Both the position numbers and the translations under genes were made by a program. The notes beneath the pieces are model-generated. The model worked only from the letters and a program-made list of their open reading frames with translations, was not told where the DNA came from and searched no databases. 24,006 bases of DNA from a virus: the IMG/VR virus record IMGVR_UViG_3300032607_001308, positions 1 through 24,006 of that record. One strand, written 5' to 3'. How positions within the stretch are numbered: the stretch's first letter is position 1; each line of letters begins with the position of its first letter. Positions 1-5,593 of this stretch are shown here, piece after piece.

Positions 1-127
1 CTCGTGACCTAATGACGGCTTCAACAGAAGCGTCAACATGGGCTGTCAAAGTTGACGCTTCCGAGATCGCCCTGACGAGTGCCGATGTGCCGGTGCGGTG
101 AAGTCCTGAAACTATGTATCTCATCAT
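1..127 (-). CDS. Sulfotransferase-like protein, N-terminal fragment (runs off left edge)
   Basis: An open frame starts at 127 with two ATG codons in a row and stays open for 42 codons to the window edge. It begins with a beta strand and then GLHRTGTSALV at about residues 8-18. This matches the 5'-phosphosulfate-binding loop of sulfotransferases (usual form G-x-x-R-S/T-G-T-S/T), not a Walker A loop, which would need G-K-S/T. Such enzymes move sulfate from PAPS to sugars or proteins. The start overlaps the stop of the tail-fibre gene as ATGA, the same coupling seen at many junctions here, which supports it being a real gene. There is no clear Shine-Dalgarno sequence. The acceptor is unknown; a glycan on the virion or on the host is possible given the glycosyltransferases upstream. 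Only the first domain strand and loop are visible, so the family call is moderate. Confidence 0.6.
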   Translation of the reverse strand, partial: MMRYIVSGLHRTGTSALVRAISEASTLTAHVDASVEAVIRSR

Positions 128-795
128 TTGATCACGATCAGGTGGGCGTATTTCATTTGGGATCCAGCAACGATGGTGGCGGTTCTGTTACCAGTGGCTC
201 CGGATGCGGTGAGGGTCTGCGTGGCGACCATTGTGTTCAAATAACGGACCGTTGAGAGTGAGCGGAAGTTTGAGTTGACTCGCTGAGTCATTGAACCCGG
301 CGCGGTCAAGGTTCCTAGACCGCTGTACGCCTCGCTGCTCCACATTCCCACAAGCACACCGTTTGTCGTGGTGGCGTTGAGCGAAAGGCCAGTAAGGCCG
401 GAATACATATCTCCCGGAGCATCTACGGCAGTCGCACCGGAGATGGCGACGATTGACATTTGAGCGCCACTCCAGTTCGCACCGCCTGTCCAAGTAAACG
501 AGGGTTCCGAGGCTCCGGCCGTTTTCGTGTAGACGGCGCTCCAGTGGGGGGGGTTGTAGGAGTCATACGCGTAACCTCGCCTTGTCCAACCAGCGTATGT
601 TTGATTTCCTTCGGTTCCCGACTTTGGATCGTAACTTATGTAAGCGTGAGCGATGAGGATGTCACCAGCAACAACACCGGCTGGCATCGGACAGACCATC
701 GTTGCATTCTGCGTTGTGATGGTCGACGCTGAACGAAACGCAGGCGGACCAGTCGCAACTTCAACATGGCTTGAAGCGACAATCCCTGGAATCAT
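124..795 (-). CDS. Tail fibre / minor tail protein (beta-rich)
   Basis: This 223-residue protein is rich in Thr, Ser, Ala, Gly and aromatic residues and has the short alternating strands of a beta-sandwich. The segment around residues 43-50 (AGDILIAH), followed by GWTRRG near 69-74, resembles a pattern often seen in phage and bacterial surface proteins with a Gly-Asp-x-Leu strand followed by a Gly-Trp turn. I infer a distal tail or receptor-contacting protein, because it directly follows the collagen-like fibre gene and ends the visible tail-fibre block. The start at 795 is chosen because it overlaps the upstream stop as ATGA and has GGAG about ten bases before it; the frame extends further upstream, but only through the neighbouring gene. 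The exact receptor role is not visible from sequence. Confidence 0.7.
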   Translation of the reverse strand: MIPGIVASSHVEVATGPPAFRSASTITTQNATMVCPMPAGVVAGDILIAHAYISYDPKSGTEGNQTYAGWTRRGYAYDSYNPPHWSAVYTKTAGASEPSFTWTGGANWSGAQMSIVAISGATAVDAPGDMYSGLTGLSLNATTTNGVLVGMWSSEAYSGLGTLTAPGSMTQRVNSNFRSLSTVRYLNTMVATQTLTASGATGNRTATIVAGSQMKYAHLIVIK

Positions 796-1367
796 GCGCT
801 GAGATCTCCAATGGCGACCCAACTGTCGGTTCCACGCTTTATCAAAGAAACAGCGGCGTATTGCGCTCGAGTTTTGAGACCAGGAGTCGCGTTGATAGTG
901 ACACCAGAACCTGGAGTCAATGTGATCTGTCCTGCTCCTGTTTGGAGAATGTGGATTTGGCTTCCGACAGTGAATGCCGCTGAACTATTTGGCGGGACTG
1001 TGACAGCAATGGCGGAAGCGTTGCTGCATTCAACAAGTTTTTGTTCGTCAGCGAGGACCAGTGTGTAGGTGGTTCCGCTTTGAGCGTTAGTTGTCAAGGT
1101 AAGAGTTGCGGCTGCTCCTGTTGCTCCTGTCGCACCCGTGGCTCCGGCTGCACCCGTGGCTCCGGCTGTTCCTGCTGCACCCGTAGCTCCGGTTGCTCCT
1201 GCCGCTCCTGTGGCACCCGTGACTCCGGCTGCACCCGTGGCTCCGGCTGCGCCTGTGGCTCCTGCCGGTCCTGCTGGACCGGAAATGCCAGAAATGACAA
1301 TCTCCGGAACACCGAGTGTCAGATCTACAGTGTCGGTTCTTTGGGTAAGTGTCACCTGTTGACTCAT
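792..1367 (-). CDS. Collagen-like tail fibre protein
   Basis: This 191-residue protein has three parts. Residues 1-29 are a short beta-like N-terminus. Residues 30-86 are 19 uninterrupted Gly-X-Y triplets, mostly GAT and GAA, with two GPA triplets at the start. Residues 87-191 are a Thr/Val-rich globular domain with strands such as [15 protein letters not shown], a form common in phage fibre heads. Collagen-like repeats form trimeric rods in phage fibres, so a homotrimeric fibre shaft with a C-terminal head is likely. The triplets are rich in Thr and nearly free of Pro after the first two, as in bacterial collagen-like proteins that lack hydroxyproline. The gene overlaps both neighbours as ATGA, so expression with the BppU-like protein and the next fibre protein is probably coupled. 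Confidence 0.85.
   Translation of the reverse strand: MSQQVTLTQRTDTVDLTLGVPEIVISGISGPAGPAGATGAAGATGAAGVTGATGAAGATGATGAAGTAGATGAAGATGATGATGAAATLTLTTNAQSGTTYTLVLADEQKLVECSNASAIAVTVPPNSSAAFTVGSQIHILQTGAGQITLTPGSGVTINATPGLKTRAQYAAVSLIKRGTDSWVAIGDLSA
1110..1280 (-). repeat. Collagen Gly-X-Y coding repeat (19 triplets)
   Basis: The stretch codes for 19 Gly-X-Y triplets. At DNA level it is an imperfect tandem repeat of 9- and 18-base units, such as GGAGCCACGGGTGCAGCC read on the minus strand. Repeats of this kind can expand or contract by recombination or slippage in whole triplets, changing fibre length without breaking the frame. Confidence 0.85.
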
Positions 1368-1702
1368 GAGCGGGTCACATCCTGAGCAATGGTCACGGAA
1401 CCGGCCAGAAGAGTCGTGATCGTTGATCCGTTGGTTTCCTGAAGATCCCAGACACCTAAGCCGGCGCTGAGAGCTGCTGTCGTGGCGGCCGACAGGCTAG
1501 CGGTGAGTGTTCCGCCTGCTCCCGACACAATGGAACAAGTGAAAGTTGCGAGGACTGTGGTGGCGTCGGTGGTGCTTCGGATCTGAGACGCGTAGGTGCG
1601 GCCTGTGATGTTCACAGCAGCGCCAGTCGAATCTTTTATGGCGACGGAAATGGTTTCGGTGTCGCCGATCCGAATGTTGAGGGGAAGGTTTGCCGGTGCC
1701 AT
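1364..1702 (-). CDS. BppU-like baseplate / fibre-anchor protein
   Basis: This 112-residue protein starts with a polar strand and [12 protein letters not shown], then a G-R-T-Y-A-S-Q-I-R segment near residue 34, and ends with a G-V-W-D-L strand and a closing V-T-R-S. This Ig-like pattern resembles the N-terminal domain of BppU-type baseplate proteins, which anchor receptor-binding fibres to the tail tip. Proteins of this kind often precede collagen-like fibre genes in actinobacterial phages, and here the stop overlaps the fibre start as ATGA. The start at 1702 lies two bases after the holin stop; the Shine-Dalgarno match is weak (GAG). Assignment rests on the pattern and context and not on any catalytic motif. 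Confidence 0.6.
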   Translation of the reverse strand: MAPANLPLNIRIGDTETISVAIKDSTGAAVNITGRTYASQIRSTTDATTVLATFTCSIVSGAGGTLTASLSAATTAALSAGLGVWDLQETNGSTITTLLAGSVTIAQDVTRS

Positions 1703-1704
1703 AT

Positions 1705-1941
1705 CTACTCGAACGTCTTGAAGATAGGGACGATAGATGGGGATTCAAACGGACCCATCTTGTCCGAAGCAATGGACGTGAGGGCTGAGAGGCCGGCGGC
1801 GATGGCAGCGGTGGCGGTCAAATGCTGCCAGTCAAGGTTCAGCCAATCCATTTGAGAGGCGCCAGCCAATGCCACCAAAGTCTGGGCGAAGGTTTTGATG
1901 GCTCGTTCTGCGAGTTGTACAAGAAAGATTTTGGTGAACAT
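1705..1941 (-). CDS. Holin, r1t-type
   Basis: This 78-residue protein opens with a hydrophobic/amphipathic helix (residues about 3-27, including FLVQLAERAIKTFAQTLVAL). It then has the D-W-L-N-L-D-W turn, then a second small-residue helix (TATAAIAAGLSALTSIAS, about 42-59) and a polar tail. This layout, with E-R-A-I-K-T-F-A-Q early and S-I-A-S-D-K-M-G later, fits r1t-family phage holins, which oligomerise in the inner membrane and let the endolysin reach the cell wall. The start overlaps the upstream stop as TAATG, with only a weak GGAA before it. The endolysin gene is about 2 kb upstream in the same transcript and not adjacent. Confidence 0.8.
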   Translation of the reverse strand: MFTKIFLVQLAERAIKTFAQTLVALAGASQMDWLNLDWQHLTATAAIAAGLSALTSIASDKMGPFESPSIVPIFKTFE

Positions 1942-2069
1942 TATGGTTTCCAGTCTGGTTTTGGGTAGGTCTGCTCGTCGGGGTATTCGTAGTCGTCTGC
2001 ATCGTATTCCTCTTCGTCGAGGTCGGGTTGGGTGACAGGGATGACATCAGGGTCGATGGTGATGGTCAT
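1941..2069 (-). CDS. Small acidic protein (42 aa), unknown function
   Basis: This short gene codes for 42 residues, with a strand-like N-terminus followed by a very acidic, Tyr-rich segment (residues 16-32, mostly Asp, Glu and Tyr) and a basic, Pro-rich end. It is well supported as a gene. A GGAGGAGG ribosome site lies seven bases before its ATG, among the strongest in the window. Its start overlaps the upstream stop as ATGA, and its stop overlaps the holin start as TAATG. I do not recognise a family. An acidic small protein next to a holin could regulate holin translation simply by coupling, or could bind a basic partner, but neither can be shown here. Confidence 0.75.
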   Translation of the reverse strand: MTITIDPDVIPVTQPDLDEEEYDADDYEYPDEQTYPKPDWKP

Positions 2070-2452
2070 TCGTCTTCCTCCTCCCATTCCAAGTCTTCGG
2101 AGTCCTGGTCGTAACTGACAACCATGGTCGGCGGGTTGAGGAGTGATCCGTAGAGGCAATCCAAATATCCGGCGGCGTCAGTGATTGAATCTTTCAACAT
2201 TTCAGCGTCGAAGCCCATCTCCAAACCGTGGGCGATTCTTCCGAGCTTCATGCAAATCATAAAGAGGATGCCGGCGTTGACGTCTAGGACATCGTCACCC
2301 CAGAGGGCGTTGAATTGGTTGGTGACGCGCGCGTAATCCTCCCATGGCGGTCCATATGCTCGGCCTCTGTCCCCGTGTACCAGAGCGAAGGAGTCCAGGA
2401 GGATGGACGGCCAGTGAGCGTCGAACTGTTCTTCGGGTTCCATTTCTTCCAT
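2066..2452 (-). CDS. DUF6378-like phage protein
   Basis: This 128-residue protein has the core pattern R-A-Y-G-P-P-W-E-D-Y then F-M-I-C-M-K-L-G-R-I, followed by a D-S-I-T-D-A-A-G-Y-L-D-C-L helix. This matches small, helical, widely shared phage proteins of the DUF6378 type. Their helix with conserved Asp/Glu is reminiscent of MazG-like all-alpha nucleotide pyrophosphohydrolases, but I see no full MazG metal motif and do not claim activity. The ATG at 2452 is preferred over an upstream in-frame ATG inside the previous gene, because AAAGGA precedes it at good spacing and it lies 11 bases after the metallophosphoesterase stop. Both ends are acidic. Confidence 0.7.
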   Translation of the reverse strand: MEEMEPEEQFDAHWPSILLDSFALVHGDRGRAYGPPWEDYARVTNQFNALWGDDVLDVNAGILFMICMKLGRIAHGLEMGFDAEMLKDSITDAAGYLDCLYGSLLNPPTMVVSYDQDSEDLEWEEEDE

Positions 2453-2463
2453 GTCGGGTTCCT

Positions 2464-3696
2464 TTAGACGGAGTGGATGTGGAGGTCGCCCCAACCTCGA
2501 GGGCCGTAGCCGGTTCCGATGCCGAGGGTGACCATTCCGGCCGGAGAGTTTTGGCCGCTCATGTCAGTCCACCATGCCGACCCGCCATCCATTGCGGGTG
2601 CTTGCATGAAAGTTCGGCCGGTTGTTTCTGAACAGATGAAGTGGTGATAGTGGCCGGTGATGAGGATGTCGGCGTCGGCAATGGGTTGGCGGCCCATGAC
2701 TTGGCCTTTCCACCAGTTCTCGAGTTTGGCGGCTGGGTGTCCTGAGGCGCCGGCTTTGTGGCCGTGGGCGAAGGCGACGGGGATTCCTGCGATGTTGAGG
2801 ACAAGGTTGTTTCCGCTAGCCAAGACTGTGGTGCAGCTGCCGTAGCGTTCGGGGTTGGCAGCCAAGATTTCGGCGACCTGTTCCACTACGGCTAGGTCAT
2901 CATTGTCGGTGGTGCGGGTGAAGGCTTTTCCGTTGAGACGATTTTCTCCGTGGTTGCCTGGTACAGCAGCAAGAACGGTTCGTGGCGTTAGGCCGATGAT
3001 GTTGTCGACGGCTCGGAGGATGAGTCGGCGGGCTAGGCGTAACTGTTCACGGCGGTCCAAGTCGACGTTGAAGGTTTGGCCGGGGTAATGGCCGGAGCAT
3101 TGTTCGACCAGGTCGCCGAGGCCGACTAGGTAAACGGATTCGACTGGGCGTCCGGCTCTTTTGAGTTCACGGATTCGTGCGGGGATGAGGTCGAGTGCCT
3201 GGCAGATCCTTTGGATTGTCTCAGGAGTCCCTCCGTTGGCTTCTCCGGCCTTTCCCAACTGCCAATCGGCGAGGAGGCAGACAAGCGCTCTGAGGGGCTG
3301 TGAAGCGCTCTGAGCGGCTTTCACGGGCTTCCGGCGTTCAATGAGGCGACAGAGGGCGTCCACGTCGGGTCGGTCATAGTCCAGTTCACGCGCGCGCAAT
3401 GTGGCCCGGTAATAGCGGAGCCGGCGGCCGTCGTGAGTGTCCCATGCTCGAACCTGCACAGATCCTTCAACCACTTCAGTGGTCAGAGGATCCAAACCCC
3501 AATCGGCCACCAGCTCCGACCAAACCCCTGTCGTCGGGTCTTGCTCGAGGGGTGGGGTGGTGAGGGTTCCTTCACGGCCGTTCCATGCAACCCCTGGTTC
3601 CCATCCTTGCGGATGGTTTCGTCGAGGTCGAGATCCGGCTGCTACCTCGTCAGCGAAGGAGGCAGTTTCGTCGGTGTTTTCGGATTGTGTCGCCAC
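2464..3696 (-). CDS. Calcineurin-like metallophosphoesterase
   Basis: This 410-residue protein has the ordered metal-binding motifs of the calcineurin-like (Mre11-like) superfamily: ADWQLGK (Asp144), GLGDL (Asp195), PGNHGEN (Asn248-His249), AFAHGHK (His311/His313) and TGHYHH (His349, His351). The first motif is D-x-Q instead of the usual D-x-H. Residues 1-130 form a separate N-terminal region rich in Trp and Arg. Members cut phosphodiester bonds in nucleic acids or nucleotides; a DNA nuclease role is likely but not proven. The start is GTG at 3696 with GGGAG five bases before it; this makes a 47-base overlap with the upstream gene, and no later in-frame start is convincing. It sits among lysis genes, which is not an obvious place for a nuclease. 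Confidence 0.85.
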   Translation of the reverse strand: MATQSENTDETASFADEVAAGSRPRRNHPQGWEPGVAWNGREGTLTTPPLEQDPTTGVWSELVADWGLDPLTTEVVEGSVQVRAWDTHDGRRLRYYRATLRARELDYDRPDVDALCRLIERRKPVKAAQSASQPLRALVCLLADWQLGKAGEANGGTPETIQRICQALDLIPARIRELKRAGRPVESVYLVGLGDLVEQCSGHYPGQTFNVDLDRREQLRLARRLILRAVDNIIGLTPRTVLAAVPGNHGENRLNGKAFTRTTDNDDLAVVEQVAEILAANPERYGSCTTVLASGNNLVLNIAGIPVAFAHGHKAGASGHPAAKLENWWKGQVMGRQPIADADILITGHYHHFICSETTGRTFMQAPAMDGGSAWWTDMSGQNSPAGMVTLGIGTGYGPRGWGDLHIHSV

Positions 3697-3877
3697 GGAT
3701 CTCCCAGCCTCTCCGAGTCATCGCCCTAGAAATTGCTTCGGCGTTTTGGGAGGGGTCGGCGATGACTGCATCGACTTCGCCACGGGCTTTCGTGTCCATG
3801 ATTTTCAGCAGGGAACAGAGTCGACATTCGATTCCGGAGGATCGGGTTTCTTCTCGGACGTCGTCAGCAAAGCTCAT
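3650..3877 (-). CDS. Small helix-turn-helix DNA-binding candidate
   Basis: This 75-residue protein has an N-terminal helix, a C-R-L-C pair (Cys18, Cys21), a segment I-S-R-A-M-T-R-R-G-W-E-I (about 49-60) and then D-T-I-R-K-H-R-R-N-C. The pattern of a short helix, a Gly turn and a basic helix ending in K-H-R-R is typical of small phage HTH proteins, including those related to small-terminase DNA-binding heads. It could be a regulator or a DNA-binding partner of the metallophosphoesterase, whose gene start it overlaps by 47 bases. The start at 3877 overlaps the upstream stop as ATGA; an alternative ATG four codons earlier lies inside the previous gene. Function beyond likely nucleic-acid binding is inference. 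Confidence 0.65.
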   Translation of the reverse strand: MSFADDVREETRSSGIECRLCSLLKIMDTKARGEVDAVIADPSQNAEAISRAMTRRGWEIRGDTIRKHRRNCLLR

Positions 3878-4119
3878 TTGCGCCACCATTGTTTTCGGGA
3901 TGTCATGCCGTGAAGGACGACATGATCGTCAAGCCGGTCGGAAACAGTCTCAACCCTCTCAGCAGTTGAGTCAACCTTTTGCTCAATGCGGTCCAGTTTC
4001 ACAGCGGTTTCGGAGTGTTCGTCGGTGTTGATCCGACGGGTTTTCCGTGACTGCCAGATCACACCGCCAAAGGCGAGTAATCCGGTTACTGCTGCGGCGA
4101 TAATCTGTTCCCATTGCAT
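3874..4119 (-). CDS. Membrane protein with coiled coil (second holin or spanin-like candidate)
   Basis: This 81-residue protein has one clear transmembrane helix near the N-terminus (about residues 6-22, IIAAAVTGLLAFGGVIW), a positive stop (RKTRR), and then a polar heptad-like helix (about 36-68, with D-R-I-E-Q-K-V and V-E-T-V-S-D-R-L). It directly follows the endolysin gene, which makes a lysis role likely. One-helix membrane proteins with such a tail are often called holins in actinophages, though they may act as accessory or inhibitory partners. The ATG at 4119 lacks a strong ribosome site and is 20 bases after the amidase stop. The protein is distinct from the r1t-type holin, which has two helices. 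Confidence 0.75.
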   Translation of the reverse strand: MQWEQIIAAAVTGLLAFGGVIWQSRKTRRINTDEHSETAVKLDRIEQKVDSTAERVETVSDRLDDHVVLHGMTSRKQWWRK

Positions 4120-4139
4120 GACATCGACAGCCGATCCGG

Positions 4140-4949
4140 TTAGATGGTGGGGATAGCGTTGACGAATGCTTGGTCGGCCACCCAAACGGTTTGGCCTTCG
4201 ACGACAATGGTGTTGGAGCCGGTGGGGATAAGGAACTGTCCGCCGGATGACTGGGTGATAACCCAAACGATGTTTGTCATTTGTCCGGCTGGGATATGCC
4301 ATTTCCAACCCAAGCCGGCGTCGCAAAGGTAAATGTCGGCGGCTTTGTCGCCTCGGAGTAGGTAGCGTTTCATTTCGTCAACCTCAGGACTTGGTGGGGT
4401 AGGTGGTGCGGGAGGGGTGATTGCGTTGGTGAGAAGCTGGTTGAGGCGTGCCTGATCCGGATGTGTTGACCAAGCGTCGGATCGATCCCAAGGCTGGACA
4501 GTTCCGTGGCAGAATAACCCAGGACGGTTCAGAGCGTCAGTGCCGATCCACTGGGCATTCGATAAAGGAATGCCCAGCAAAGTCCAGAGCGCCCGGATCG
4601 CTTCGCCTGCTCGAGCAATCATCGCCTGTGTGTTGGGATCGTCGGGGCTGAGATCAGCACTGCGACCGGCGAGACAGATGTGCCAAGTGTGAGAGTTGTA
4701 GCCAGAAGCGGCGACGCTGAAAGTGGTGTAGCCAGGCGGGACTAGGACAATGGTTTCTTCACTGTCGACCACACAGGCATAAGAGCCGGGATCTGATCGT
4801 CTAGCGATGAAGGCAGCCAAGTTGCGCGCGCTTCCCGGTCCAGTCGAACCTTCGGAGGTGTGAACACCGATCGCCCATGTCGGTGTCGAGTTCCGTGACG
4901 GATAGAACTGTGGTGACGCTGGCGGATTGTCTAGGAGGTAGTAGCCCAT
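4140..4949 (-). CDS. Endolysin: N-acetylmuramoyl-L-alanine amidase
   Basis: This 269-residue enzyme is likely to cut the amide bond between MurNAc and the stem peptide of peptidoglycan. The N-terminal part fits the Amidase_2 fold: a strand ending in GVHTSEG (His30, first zinc ligand), the SHTWHICLAG strand (about 86-95), and FCHGT (His148) followed by THPD (His163), the likely remaining zinc ligands. A Pro-rich linker (about 179-189) leads to an 80-residue C-terminal domain with Trp/Ile/Val strands that probably binds the cell wall; I do not recognise its family. There is no signal peptide, so it needs a holin. The start overlaps the upstream stop as TAATG. Confidence 0.85.
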   Translation of the reverse strand: MGYYLLDNPPASPQFYPSRNSTPTWAIGVHTSEGSTGPGSARNLAAFIARRSDPGSYACVVDSEETIVLVPPGYTTFSVAASGYNSHTWHICLAGRSADLSPDDPNTQAMIARAGEAIRALWTLLGIPLSNAQWIGTDALNRPGLFCHGTVQPWDRSDAWSTHPDQARLNQLLTNAITPPAPPTPPSPEVDEMKRYLLRGDKAADIYLCDAGLGWKWHIPAGQMTNIVWVITQSSGGQFLIPTGSNTIVVEGQTVWVADQAFVNAIPTI

Positions 4950-5584
4950 TAGCCGGGGGCGCCTGATGGGCCGATGTCTTCAATGATCATGTTGACGTTT
5001 TCAAGTGTGCCGATTTGGCAGGTTCCAGCGCCAGCGGTTCTTTGAAGGGTGAGGAGGATGGTGTAACTGCCAGCAGAGATGGTCCGAACACCCATCGGGT
5101 GAACCATAAGTTTTGTTTGACCAGTGGCGAAAGTGATGTTGCCGGTCCACCAAGCGGTTCCGGTTGTGCTGTTTTCTCGAATACGGATTGTGTAGGCATC
5201 GCCAGCAGTGGCAGTCAAGGTCGGCGCAATACTGACCCGGTAGTACCTGTTCGCTAGAGCAGTCCATGAGGTACTTGTGAACACTGCCGTTTCAGTTGTG
5301 CCAACCGTGGCAGTGCCAGCACCTAATCCTTGGTTTCTTTCAATGAAACCCCACGGGGAGTTCCAGCCTGGACCTTTTCGCCAAGAGGTCCCGTTGTAGG
5401 TGTAGAGACCTTCGGACGAGTCGTTGCTGCCGATGTAGGCGGTCATACCGTCGGCCGGAGCAGTGATCTGAGTGTCTCGAGCGCCAGTCGACGAGAAATA
5501 CATTACCGACTGATTTTGACAGTAATTGTTTAGATCGGCAGCGGTGAGAACTGTTGATGTGAAGTTTTTGAAACCGGACCCCAT
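4949..5584 (-). CDS. Minor tail protein
   Basis: This 211-residue protein begins with GFKNFTSTVLTAADLNNY, a pattern shared by many actinophage minor tail proteins in which a short strand is followed by L-T-A-x-D-x-N-x-Y. The middle (about 45-75) is a Gly/Tyr-rich segment with Y-T-Y-N-G-T-S-W, typical of fibre or tail-tip proteins. The C-terminal half alternates Thr-rich strands like a beta-sandwich. The start at 5584 has AGGAG six bases before it and lies nine bases after the previous stop. It sits between the large tail-tip protein and the endolysin, so a tail-tip or host-contact role is likely. There is no catalytic motif. Confidence 0.75.
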   Translation of the reverse strand: MGSGFKNFTSTVLTAADLNNYCQNQSVMYFSSTGARDTQITAPADGMTAYIGSNDSSEGLYTYNGTSWRKGPGWNSPWGFIERNQGLGAGTATVGTTETAVFTSTSWTALANRYYRVSIAPTLTATAGDAYTIRIRENSTTGTAWWTGNITFATGQTKLMVHPMGVRTISAGSYTILLTLQRTAGAGTCQIGTLENVNMIIEDIGPSGAPG

Positions 5585-5593
5585 TGGATGCTC

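Noticed and set aside
27-61. 11-bp perfect inverted repeat with a 13-base loop, considered as the operon terminator
   Set aside because: It lies inside the sulfotransferase-like coding frame and no U-run follows on the minus strand.
3-101. Plus-strand open frame from the left edge ending in TGA at 99-101, which looks like a convergent gene end
   Set aside because: The minus frame in the same place encodes a recognisable sulfotransferase loop and is coupled to the fibre gene, so the 32-codon plus frame is most likely chance.
1100-1290. Short regular repeats considered as a CRISPR array
   Set aside because: There are no spacers; the repeats are contiguous collagen codons.
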